From: Lachnospiraceae bacterium AM93-12TA
GTDB taxonomy: Bacteria; Bacillota; Clostridia; Lachnospirales; Lachnospiraceae
Direction: 5' to 3'
NCBI GenBank assembly: GCA_027698105.1
Contig: JAQERH010000011.1
Span: forward strand, 12,920 to 76,919
Length of the DNA: 64,000 bases
Positions 42,954-51,631 of the stretch are shown here, one piece after another. Below the pieces are notes generated by a model, which saw only the letters and a program-made list of their open reading frames with translations, did not search any database and was not told where the DNA came from. A program made the position numbers and the translations under genes. How positions within the stretch are numbered: position 1 is the stretch's first letter; each line of letters begins with the position of its first letter.

Positions 42954-43305
42954 GCGGCTGACGCCGCCCCAGAGCCGGAAAGTCAACGCCCTTGTGCGCC
43001 GGACGTGCTGCAATTATGATAACGGGAACTGTATCTTACTGGACGACGGGGACGAGTGCGTATGTCCGCAGCTCATTTCCTATTCGCTTCTCTGCAAGTG
43101 GTTCCGGGGTGCGGTGCTTCCCGCCGACAGGCTGCTTTATGCGGAGCTTTACCAGACAGGGGATAAGAAGAAATGTACCGAGTGCGGCGCGTTCTTTGCG
43201 TCAACCTCTAACAGTGTCAAATACTGCCCCGTCTGCCGGAAACGTATCACCCGCAGACAAGCCGCCGAGCGCATGAGGAAAAGACGCGCCCCTGTTACGC
43301 AGTAG
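42940..43305 (+). CDS. Cysteine-rich VLP domain protein
   Basis: A 121-aa protein of the cysteine-rich VLP family in conjugative transposons. LTPPQSRKVNALVRRTCCNYDNGNC at the start is diagnostic, and a zinc ribbon CTECGAFFAS...CPVCRKRITRRQAAERMRKRR ends it. Its role is unknown. The ATG overlaps the remnant frame upstream. It usually stands near the relaxase genes. Confidence 0.8.
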   Translation: MNGVKRLTPPQSRKVNALVRRTCCNYDNGNCILLDDGDECVCPQLISYSLLCKWFRGAVLPADRLLYAELYQTGDKKKCTECGAFFASTSNSVKYCPVCRKRITRRQAAERMRKRRAPVTQ

Positions 43306-43433
43306 GCGCAGAAAATCCCTTGATTTACAGGGCTTTCCGGGCGTGAAAACCGGATAGGCGATACTTTATACCTTTACCCCCGAAAATGGCGTTCTACTGC
43401 GTAACATTCACGAAAACAGCACCCATAAAAAGA

Positions 43434-43480
43434 CAGGGCGCGGAAGTCATATACTGGCTTCCGCGTCCTGTTCTTTTTTT
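43434..43480. terminator. Bidirectional terminator between convergent genes
   Basis: CGCGGAAG / CTTCCGCG extended stem with T7 on the plus strand and an A-rich left side, between the VLP gene and the minus-strand HTH gene. Confidence 0.7.
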
Positions 43481-43482
43481 GC

Positions 43483-43734
43483 CTATCTGACATTTCCCTT
43501 TTCCATTTCTTCAAGCGGGAACTGCGGGAGGGCTTCTATCAGCTTCTTTGTGATAGACTGGCGCATATCTTCGTTGATTTCCTGTTTCGTGCTTCCGTCC
43601 GGCTGTCTGACCGCTACCGTCGATAGCCTGTCTATTTCGTCCTTGTAGCACTCCACGACTTTCTCAACCGCCCATTTCTCCCCGGCGACGGCGGCGCGTA
43701 TGGTTTCATATTCCGGCATTTTCTGGTTTTCCAT
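43483..43734 (-). CDS. HTH_16-like conjugative transposon regulator
   Basis: An 83-aa protein (YETIRAAVAGEKWAVEKVVECY..., DMRQSITKKLIEALPQFPLE) of the small helix-turn-helix family paired with sigma-70-like factors in conjugative transposons. A relative is at 48558-48818. It stands downstream of the relaxase in the same direction. Confidence 0.72.
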   Translation of the reverse strand: MENQKMPEYETIRAAVAGEKWAVEKVVECYKDEIDRLSTVAVRQPDGSTKQEINEDMRQSITKKLIEALPQFPLEEMEKGNVR

Positions 43735-43799
43735 GCTTCAATGCTCCTGTCTGTATTTGATAGCCTTATCATAGCACAGCGGCGGGGATTTTGCTATCC

Positions 43800-45146
43800 T
43801 TATCCGCGCTCTGTTCCCTTTTCCCGTTCCGGCTGCCTGTCTGCTTGTAAAATGCTGTCAATGTTCTGCTTGATAATATCGTATTCCCGGACTTTCTTTT
43901 TCAGCTTCCCATAGTCGGCGTAAAGGGCTTCTTTCTGCGCTTGGAGGGCTTCATATTCCGATTGCAGCGCGGCAAGGTTCGGGAGTTTTGCAATGCCCGC
44001 CGCTTTCAATGACCTTGCGGCGGCTTCATGTAGGATAATCGCCTGTTCCTGTCCGGCGCGGTACTTCTCCCTGTTCCTTGCCTTGCGGTATGCGTCATAG
44101 ACGGGCTTTGTCTTTTGGTAGGTGGAAACATTCTTGATAAGTACCGCCATATCCGCAAACCGCTTTTCGGCGTTCTTCAATGCGTCTGCCGCCTGTCCGC
44201 TTTCCGCTGCCATTTCCTCAATCCGGCTGACTAAATCCGCGTACTGCTCAATCTTATGTTCCGTCAAGAAATTCATTGTTTTAGCTGCCTGTTTCAGATT
44301 GTGGATTTTCGCCCACTGTTCATAGCCCTTACTCTGCGCCGCCTTGATACTGTTCTCAATGTCGATAAGCAGCGACACGCCGCGCTGCTCTCTGGGAGCT
44401 TTCGCCGCCTTTGTCCGTCTGCCCGCTATCCGTTCCCTTATGGCTTCCTCTGTATAGTCTGCGCCGAGGGTTTTAAGGCGGGTGAAGCGTTCCTGTCCGG
44501 GGGCGCGGCATGACACATATTTCCCCGGCTTTATCTCATAGCCCGCCGCCTGTAACCGCGTTAGCAATTCCTCAAAACTGGAAACTTGGGGGATAAGCGC
44601 ATCAAGGTTGGTTTTCAGCTTGCCTTTCCAACTTGTACCCGTCTTTTCAGCTTGATATTCCGCATAGCTCTTTCCCTTGCTGCCCTTGCCGGGAACGACG
44701 ACGGACAAGCCATTCTCCCGGCACAGCTTGTCGCTCATGTTCCGTATGCCGTAATAGCTCCTTTTGTTGGAATTGTATTTGTGGTGGTCTACGAAATTTA
44801 CGGCGCAGAAAATAATGTGATTGTGGACGTGTCCTTTGTCAATGTGCGTCGTGAGTACATATTCATGCTGCCCCTTTGTTACCGCGTCGGCAAGCTGCTT
44901 TCCGATTTCATGGGCTTTCTGATAATCGACTTCCCCCGGCTCAAAGGACTGTATCAGATGAAAGGCTAAATTGTTCCCCTTTTGGAGTGCTTGGGACAAG
45001 GTATATTCAAATTCAATATCTGCCGTTTCATAGGAGCAGCCGAAAGAGGACACAAGCATTTTTCCGTCCGTCTTGTCCGGGTTTTCGATATAGTCAAGGG
45101 CTTTGCTTAGAGTGCTTTTAATAGGCTTAATCTTTGTAACCGCCAT
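43800..45146 (-). CDS. MobA-type relaxase of the second TnpX unit
   Basis: A 448-aa relaxase. MAVTKIKPIKSTLSKALDYI holds the candidate Tyr, and the metal site is in YVLTTHIDKGHVHNHIIFCA (about 95-115). KSYYGIRNMSDKLCRENGLS and the long helical tail complete the fold. It overlaps mobC by 40 bases on the same strand. It would act on the palindrome at 45529-45562. The sequence appears intact. Confidence 0.88.
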   Translation of the reverse strand: MAVTKIKPIKSTLSKALDYIENPDKTDGKMLVSSFGCSYETADIEFEYTLSQALQKGNNLAFHLIQSFEPGEVDYQKAHEIGKQLADAVTKGQHEYVLTTHIDKGHVHNHIIFCAVNFVDHHKYNSNKRSYYGIRNMSDKLCRENGLSVVVPGKGSKGKSYAEYQAEKTGTSWKGKLKTNLDALIPQVSSFEELLTRLQAAGYEIKPGKYVSCRAPGQERFTRLKTLGADYTEEAIRERIAGRRTKAAKAPREQRGVSLLIDIENSIKAAQSKGYEQWAKIHNLKQAAKTMNFLTEHKIEQYADLVSRIEEMAAESGQAADALKNAEKRFADMAVLIKNVSTYQKTKPVYDAYRKARNREKYRAGQEQAIILHEAAARSLKAAGIAKLPNLAALQSEYEALQAQKEALYADYGKLKKKVREYDIIKQNIDSILQADRQPEREKGTERG

Positions 45147-45436
45147 ATCTCCGCAAGCACCCCCTTTATTTCCTCTATGTCCTCTTGGTATGCGTTCCCC
45201 GTCGCGTTTACGCGGCGTGCTATCTGGTTGACGTTGACACCGATTTTCTGTATCTCTGCGGTCATTGCCTTTATATCGGCATGGTCTATCTGAATGATAT
45301 ACCCGTCAATGGCAATCTTCCGCAGATATGCCGCCATGTTCCGGGTGGGTACGAGCTTCATTTTTTCCAGTATTAAATCCCGTTCCGCTTCCGTCACTCT
45401 GAATTTGATTTGCACCGTCCTTTTGCGTCCGTCCAT
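45107..45436 (-). CDS. MobC-like relaxosome protein of the second TnpX unit
   Basis: A 109-aa protein: VQIKFRVTEAERDLILEKM as a ribbon-helix-helix-like start and IGVNVNQIARRVNATGN as the MobC motif. The ATG at 45436 with AAAGGAG upstream is preferred to a longer frame. Its gene runs into the relaxase start. Confidence 0.85.
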   Translation of the reverse strand: MDGRKRTVQIKFRVTEAERDLILEKMKLVPTRNMAAYLRKIAIDGYIIQIDHADIKAMTAEIQKIGVNVNQIARRVNATGNAYQEDIEEIKGVLAEIWRLQRLSLLKAL

Positions 45437-45528
45437 GTGTTCGCTCCTTTCCTTTCCGTTCCGAGGGTTTGGGACACTTCCCAACAAGCCATTTTCAACC
45501 GACGAGCCGCAGCGCGGGAGGGCGAAAA

Positions 45529-45562
45529 TACGGAAGTGGGTACCCGCTTCCTATGCTTGCTA
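45529..45562 (-). repeat. oriT-like palindromic repeat, copy 2 (upstream of mobC)
   Basis: Inverted copy of 42657-42690 lying about 95 bases before the mobC start. Palindrome core GGAAGTGGGTACCCGCTTCC, flank TATGCTTGCTA. Position before mobC-mobA makes it the likely nick region for this relaxase. Confidence 0.65.
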
Positions 45563-45698
45563 CGAATGTTTTTATCCCTTATGCCTTACTACGGAGCTAT
45601 GCCCGGTTTTGCCAAACTTCCGCAAAAGAAAAACGCTGCAATCCTCAAAAAAAGATTACAACGCTCTCTAAACCTTATTCAATTCTGACGGACACTTC

Positions 45699-46052
45699 TT
45701 ATCTGCCCTCTGTTTCGACTTCCGCTATCTCCTTTGCCGTTGCGCTCACAATCCGTATGCCTGTATCGCTCATACCGTCAAGAAGCGCGTCAAGCTGCCG
45801 CCGCTGCGTGTTCTTCTCTGGCGGCGTTTCCAAAAGAAACTGGTCTACGGATATATTGTAGCGGAGCATAAGCTCAAAGAAAATCTGTAAACTTGGGTGC
45901 TGCCCCTTGTTCTCAATGTTCGCAAGGTAGCGCGGCGAGATAAACATTTCGTCGCTCACTTTCTTGCGGCTCTCCTTGCGCCCTGTCCGCGCCGCCTTTA
46001 TCGCTGCCCCAAAAGCCTTGAAATCGTATTTCGGTACTGGTCTTTTTGCCAT
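45699..46052 (-). CDS. XRE-family regulator of the second TnpX unit
   Basis: A 117-aa protein with an HTH (KVSDEMFISPRYLANIENKGQHPSLQIFFELM) and a short C-terminus (QRRQLDALLDGMSDTGIRIV). It is divergent from the attenuated resistance-type operon and may control mobC-mobA or itself. The sequence is G+C-rich like mobA, unlike the operon to its right. Confidence 0.82.
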   Translation of the reverse strand: MAKRPVPKYDFKAFGAAIKAARTGRKESRKKVSDEMFISPRYLANIENKGQHPSLQIFFELMLRYNISVDQFLLETPPEKNTQRRQLDALLDGMSDTGIRIVSATAKEIAEVETEGR

Positions 46053-46146
46053 AGTTATTCACCCTGTTACATTTTACTGTTCCCCTTTCTTCTTGGATAT
46101 GTCTACACAATTCAATCAGTTAGCCAAAATAATTCATATGTATATG

Positions 46147-46175
46147 TTGACAATTAGCCGCTTTTTTTGTATAGT
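46147..46175 (+). promoter_or_regulatory. Promoter of the attenuated KTR-methyltransferase operon
   Basis: TTGACA (46147-46152), 17 bases, TATAGT (46170-46175). It is a strong sigma-A match. Confidence 0.75.
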
Positions 46176-46198
46176 ATTATTAAAAGGGGGAAATGTTT

Positions 46199-46225
46199 AT
46201 GTTACATAGCATGCGTATTCGATAA
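46199..46225 (+). CDS. Leader peptide MLHSMRIR
   Basis: An eight-codon frame behind AAGGGGG, 24 bases after the -10 box, overlapping the left arm of the attenuator. It resembles the short leaders before tet(M)-type ribosome protection genes. Ribosome stalling or crowding on it would alter the folding of the downstream hairpins. Confidence 0.6.
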   Translation: MLHSMRIR

Positions 46226-46296
46226 GCATTGAAATCAAAAAAGATTTTTCCCATTTTCAATATGGGCTTTTTTGTCATGCTTATTTTGCGTATGCT
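46208..46296 (+). promoter_or_regulatory. First attenuator (competing hairpins)
   Basis: Long-range arms 46208-46229 (AGCATGCGTATTCGATAAGC) and 46277-46296 (ATGCTTATTTTGCGTATGCT) can pair. Between them a short terminator, CCCAT / ATGGG followed by T6 (46250-46273), can form instead. The layout is that of a transcription attenuator. Confidence 0.65.
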
Positions 46297-46374
46297 ATAC
46301 AACAAAACTAACGATGTATAGACATAGTATAAAAACTATGCCTTAATTTTGTTGTAGTGTTATATGTATAAATG

Positions 46375-46414
46375 CAGGTCAATGCTCATGTTGAGAATTG
46401 ACCTGTATTTTTTT
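46375..46414 (+). terminator. Second attenuator/terminator before the KTR gene
   Basis: CAGGTCAA / TTGACCTG stem followed by TATTTTTTT, 20 bases before the KTR gene start, so readthrough is needed for expression. An additional hairpin with ACAACAAAA / TTTTGTTGT arms precedes it. Confidence 0.7.
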
Positions 46415-46433
46415 GCACAAAAGGAGAAATATT

Positions 46434-46619
46434 ATGCTTGAAAAATATTGGATAAAATGTCCAATTTGTAACGGAAAGACGAGGGTTCAAGTATTTTATA
46501 ATACGGTATTAAGAAATTTTCCTCTTTTCTGCCCTAAATGTAAATTAACACATATCATTGATGTTGAAAAATTAGAAATCATAATCAAAAACTCTGAAAA
46601 ACAAAAGGAAGGATATTAA
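46434..46619 (+). CDS. Cysteine-rich KTR-domain protein
   Basis: A 61-aa zinc-ribbon-like protein: YWIKCPICNGKTRVQVFYNT and FPLFCPKCKLTHIIDVEKL, the KTR family. Such proteins stand upstream of resistance genes in conjugative transposons. The function is unknown. The ATG at 46434 has AAGGAG upstream. The next gene starts directly after its stop. Confidence 0.8.
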   Translation: MLEKYWIKCPICNGKTRVQVFYNTVLRNFPLFCPKCKLTHIIDVEKLEIIIKNSEKQKEGY

Positions 46620-47609
46620 ATGAAACACTTACCTAAAAGTACACTTACGGAAATATTGAATGACCCATACGGATTTACTTACAAAGAAATGTCGGAAGTA
46701 ATTGGAGAGGATAAAGCAAGAGCCTTATATGCGGAATTGTATAAACAGCCATTTCACAAAAAAAATCTATCAATATCAACAAAAAAAGTCTATAAAAGTA
46801 GCGATACTGAAAAGTATGTTTATGAATTGAAAGACAACAGGTATATCGAAACGGTTTTTATTAAACGGCGAGATGGTGGGACTGTTTGCGTAAGTACGCA
46901 AGTTGGTTGTTCTGTTGGCTGTATTTTTTGTGAGTCCGGACGCAATGGTTTCGTTCGTAATCTAACACCATCTGAAATTGTGCAACAGGTCATATTGATA
47001 CGTCAAAAAGTAAATCGTATCGTTTTTATGGGAATGGGAGAACCTTTATTCAATTACGACAACTTGATTGCAGCAATCCATATTCTTCGAGATAGAAATG
47101 GACTTAACTTTCCAACCGACGGCATTACCGTATCAACAGTTGGTCCAGTTAATCAATTAAAAAAATTGCGCGAAGAACATCTAAAAATTCAGTTGACAAT
47201 ATCTTTACATGCAGCAACACAGGCTGCGAGAAACTGCATCATTCCTCATATGCACATGTACGCTATTGAAGATGTTGTTAAGCAAGCATTGTCCTATTCA
47301 CAAAGGCATAATCGAAAAGTGGTATTTGCGTATTTGCTTTTACCAGGTATAAATGACCGTTCCTCAGATATAAGGCAACTTGCAAAATGGTTTAAGGGCA
47401 AAAATGTTATGATTAACGTGCTGCAATACAACCCGACGAGTAATTCAAAAATTAGAGCACCACAAAAACAAGAAATGGTTGCGTTCAAACATCAATTAGA
47501 GCAAACAGGACTTGAAGTTACCATGAGAGTTTCTCATGGTAGAGAGATTAAAGCAGCTTGTGGACAGTTAGCTAATACATATAATAAAGCCAAAAAACAA
47601 CAAAAATAA
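46620..47609 (+). CDS. RlmN/Cfr-family radical SAM rRNA methyltransferase
   Basis: A 329-aa radical SAM enzyme that methylates an adenine of 23S rRNA (A2503 in the known families). CSVGCIFC is the Cx3Cx2C cluster site (about 100-107), FMGMGEPL and TVSTVG are SAM-binding strands, and AACGQL near the end holds the second catalytic Cys. The GEP form is RlmN-like whereas Cfr has GEA. An attenuated leader and a KTR gene in a mobile unit point to an acquired resistance role as in Cfr. C2 or C8 methylation is not resolved. It is much A+T-richer than its flanks. Confidence 0.82.
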   Translation: MKHLPKSTLTEILNDPYGFTYKEMSEVIGEDKARALYAELYKQPFHKKNLSISTKKVYKSSDTEKYVYELKDNRYIETVFIKRRDGGTVCVSTQVGCSVGCIFCESGRNGFVRNLTPSEIVQQVILIRQKVNRIVFMGMGEPLFNYDNLIAAIHILRDRNGLNFPTDGITVSTVGPVNQLKKLREEHLKIQLTISLHAATQAARNCIIPHMHMYAIEDVVKQALSYSQRHNRKVVFAYLLLPGINDRSSDIRQLAKWFKGKNVMINVLQYNPTSNSKIRAPQKQEMVAFKHQLEQTGLEVTMRVSHGREIKAACGQLANTYNKAKKQQK

Positions 47610-47640
47610 TTTAATTAAAAGAGCCAGACGCACAGACGCA

Positions 47641-47690
47641 GAGCCGATAATATGCAGTTTGAAATACTGCTGTTATCGGCTCTTTTTTGA
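47641..47690 (+). terminator. Terminator of the KTR-methyltransferase operon
   Basis: GAGCCGATAA / TTATCGGCTC perfect 10-base stem followed by T6. Confidence 0.88.
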
Positions 47691-48145
47691 TTTAATTTGT
47701 GCCCCCAATAACCATATTGGAGCAAAATCAGAACTGTTGCTTGTCGTTCTTTGATTTCCGCAGCAGCTTTGAAAAACCAAAGCCGCCGTTTCTTTTTATC
47801 TTCTAATGAAATGACGCGGTATCACTGTTAAAAGCGGCGGCTAAAAGGAGGTAGCCGCCATGAAGCACATACCATATCGACAAAATCCGACGGTCATTGA
47901 CACATCAAAAAAAGCCCGACCACCGCCGGGGAAAACTACGTCTATCAATATGAACTGTCTAATCATCTGAATACCGCTTACAATACCTATACGTCTGTCC
48001 GGGCTTTTCGGACAGGCGTATTTTGCTGCTCAAAAAATTTTTTGAAAAAAATCCGAAAATCTTCGGCGTTTTTTTCAAAAGGCAGTATTGCCCCGCGAAA
48101 AGGGGGAAGCACCACCAACTTTCCAACGAGAAAGGGGGTGAGAAT
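47691..48145 (+). other. Leader of the sigma-factor operon with a small frame and a slippery A7
   Basis: A frame from ATG 47861 (MKHIPYRQNPTVIDTSKK...) behind a strong GGAGG ends at 47971. At 47906-47912 it passes A_AAA_AAA in the zero frame. A -1 shift there would open a longer frame, SPTTAGENYVYQYELSNHLN onward, to 48173. It is either a programmed frameshift or a one-base loss in a decayed gene. A hairpin TGTCCGGGCTTTTCGGACA lies near 47996-48014. Confidence 0.45.
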
Positions 48146-48577
48146 GTGGAACCTAATCGCAGGGAGTTTATAAAACAGTGCGCTTTCCAGAAGTTTTGTA
48201 ATACGGTACTGCACAATGAAGCGTGTGACGCTCACAAAGAGCTGCACAGGCATAAGGCAAGGGAGATTACCTTTTCCGACTTGACCTTAGAAGAAGCGCG
48301 GCAGCTTCATACCTTTGATGAATATTTCAAAGGGGAAATCGCCTTTGAAAGAGCCGGGAAGAAAATCACGCCGAAGCTGCTTCTTGAAGCAATCCGTACT
48401 TTGCCGGAAGAAAAGCGCAAAGCCGTACTCCTGTACTATTTCGAGGGAATGAACGACACCGAGATTGCGGAGCTGTTCGATACGTCGAGAAGCACGATAC
48501 AGTACAGGCGGACAAGCTCTTTTGAGCTGCTAAAAAAATATCTGGAGGAAAATGCTGATGAATGGGACGAATGGTAA
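48146..48577 (+). CDS. Sigma-70-like factor of the conjugative transposon type
   Basis: A 143-aa protein with a C-terminal region 4 helix-turn-helix (LPEEKRKAVLLYYFEGMNDTEIAELFDTSRSTIQYRR) and an N-terminal region lacking a clear region 2. Such factors accompany HTH_16 proteins in clostridial elements and probably switch on transfer or recombinase genes. The start is GTG behind AAAGGGGG. It overlaps the next gene. Confidence 0.82.
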   Translation: MEPNRREFIKQCAFQKFCNTVLHNEACDAHKELHRHKAREITFSDLTLEEARQLHTFDEYFKGEIAFERAGKKITPKLLLEAIRTLPEEKRKAVLLYYFEGMNDTEIAELFDTSRSTIQYRRTSSFELLKKYLEENADEWDEW

Positions 48578-48818
48578 CGAACCCGGCTACCCGGAAAAAG
48601 CCCTTGTTCCCTATCCTGTCATTTTGGCAGCGACAAAGGGCGACCCGGACGCTATGAAGATTGTCTTGCAGCATTTCAGCGGCTACATAGCCCGCCTCTC
48701 CATGCGGAAGCTGTACGACGAGCGCGGGAACGTCTATTTTGGCGTAGACCACGACATTCGGGAACGGCTGCAAGCAAAACTGATGATGGCTGTCCTCACC
48801 TTTAAGGCAGAGGAATAA
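48558..48818 (+). CDS. HTH_16-like protein (partner of the sigma-like factor)
   Basis: An 86-aa protein: PYPVILAATKGDPDAMKIVLQHFSG, YIARLSMRKLYDERG, DHDIRERLQAKLMMAVLTF. It is the standard companion encoded after the sigma-like factor and a relative of 43483-43734. ATG 48558 is better spaced from GGAGG than ATG 48552. Confidence 0.8.
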   Translation: MNGTNGNEPGYPEKALVPYPVILAATKGDPDAMKIVLQHFSGYIARLSMRKLYDERGNVYFGVDHDIRERLQAKLMMAVLTFKAEE

Positions 48819-49292
48819 ACCGCAGCGGCGGGACGCTTTCTCTCTCCCCCTTTTCCGTTCCGCTGCTGACGCGGCAGCAAAGCCATTCTGAACCTTGACA
48901 AAGAAAGCGGCGCAAGATAACGGCGGCGCAGCATAGGGCAAATCGGATACGTTCCTTTTGCGCCGAGCCATACGGTGGGTGCGCCATGACGCTATCCGGG
49001 TGAGGTTATCCCCGCCCGGACAGCCGAGCGACCAACACCGCGCCGGAAAGCAAGTGTAGCGGCTTGCGGGCGACGACACGCAAAATATACAATGATACTT
49101 CCTTACAGCCACAGTCCGAGCGTTAAGAGCGTCGCAGGCAATGGGTAGGGCTGCATGAGAACCATGCCGGGGTGAAATTCCCATGAGGTTATGCTAATAA
49201 CCGTCCGATTAAAGCCTTTGTTTTCTTGAATAGTGGACTTGCTGCTATTCATAGACTGTATTATATGTTTGCGAAAGAAAGGGGGATTTTCT
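48819..49292 (+). other. Gene-free G+C-rich region with possible structured RNA
   Basis: About 470 bases between the HTH_16 gene and tnpW with no credible gene on either strand. It contains many G+C-rich dyads and segments such as GGGTAGGGCTGCATGAGAAC and GGTTATGCTAATAACC that look paired. It may hold the promoter for tnpW, an end-proximal recombinase-binding region or an undescribed RNA. This is not proven. Confidence 0.35.
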
Positions 49293-49460
49293 TTGACGCA
49301 AAACCAGACGCCCGTTACCACAACGGAGCATAAAATCGGAAAAGTTACTTACCTTGTATGTTCGTCCGCAAGTGAACGCGCAACGGACACACTGGATAAA
49401 AAGATAAAGAAGCTCATTCGCAAGGACATGGAGCTGAACCCCGCAAACGCCCGGAAATAG
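49293..49460 (+). CDS. tnpW: TnpW-like small transposon protein (second unit)
   Basis: A 55-aa protein from TTG 49293 (AAAGGGGG upstream): HKIGKVTYLVCSSASERATDTLDKKIKKLI. It has the TnpW layout and the same place before tnpX as the copy at 26514. The function is unknown. A terminator follows at once. Confidence 0.65.
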   Translation: MTQNQTPVTTTEHKIGKVTYLVCSSASERATDTLDKKIKKLIRKDMELNPANARK

Positions 49461-49472
49461 GGCGTTTCTTCA
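49445..49472 (+). terminator. Terminator overlapping the tnpW end
   Basis: AAACGCCC / GGGCGTTT stem with a seven-base loop, followed by CTTCACATTTT; its left arm is coding sequence. Confidence 0.6.
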
Positions 49473-49482
49473 CATTTTATAC

Positions 49483-49511
49483 ATGACACAGGCAGCGGTA
49501 TGTGGTATAAT
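49483..49511 (+). promoter_or_regulatory. Promoter of the second TnpX recombinase
   Basis: ATGACA (49483-49488), 17 bases, extended TGGTATAAT (-10 at 49506-49511). It is flanked by ACAGGCAGCGGTATG on the left and CATGCTTGTCTGTC on the right, an imperfect dyad like that before the first tnpX. Confidence 0.6.
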
Positions 49512-49515
49512 ATAG

Positions 49516-51237
<1,722 letters not shown>

Positions 51238-51251
51238 CATACATCAAAAAG

Positions 51252-51299
51252 AGGTAAGATAACACCCTCTGCAAAAAAGGTATCGTTATCTTACCTCAA
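51252..51299. terminator. Strong hairpin at the right end of the second TnpX unit
   Basis: GAGGTAAGATAAC / GTTATCTTACCTC, 13 perfect pairs. The minus strand reads out into TTTTTGATG, so it would end minus-strand transcripts. It may also be part of the transposon end. Confidence 0.65.
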
Positions 51300-51480
51300 C
51301 AAAAGTCGTTCCAGACCAGCCGTCATCAGAATATTCCCGGACAATCGAAAAGCCATGTTCTTCTGCGTAGTTCATCAGAAGGCGTCTCTGGCTGATGATA
51401 CTGGAGCTTTCTTTGCGGGACTCATCATCCCTAGACAGGCGCAGATAGATTGCACCTCTGTACTGTGTTAAGCAGTTCAC
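51286..51480 (-). pseudogene. Serine recombinase, N-terminal remnant cut by the island end
   Basis: From GTG 51480 (AGGGTGAT upstream) the frame gives AIYLRLSRDDESRKESSSII and YSDDGWSGTTF, the first 60 residues of another large serine recombinase. It leaves the family just where the TnpX-unit hairpin begins (VEVR, stop). The remaining 450 residues are not in the window on either side. It was probably an older element's recombinase into which the unit inserted, followed by loss. Confidence 0.72.
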
Positions 51481-51631
51481 TGTATATCACCCTGTGATTT
51501 GATTTCTTCTATACATATGCTGAGAAAGGAAAGGGAATGCAGGATATAAAAAAACTCGAAAAACAGTTGTGCAGGATCCTCAAAAATAGTATGATAGCCA
51601 TAGAAATGTTACGAAAATGAGGAATGCAGAT

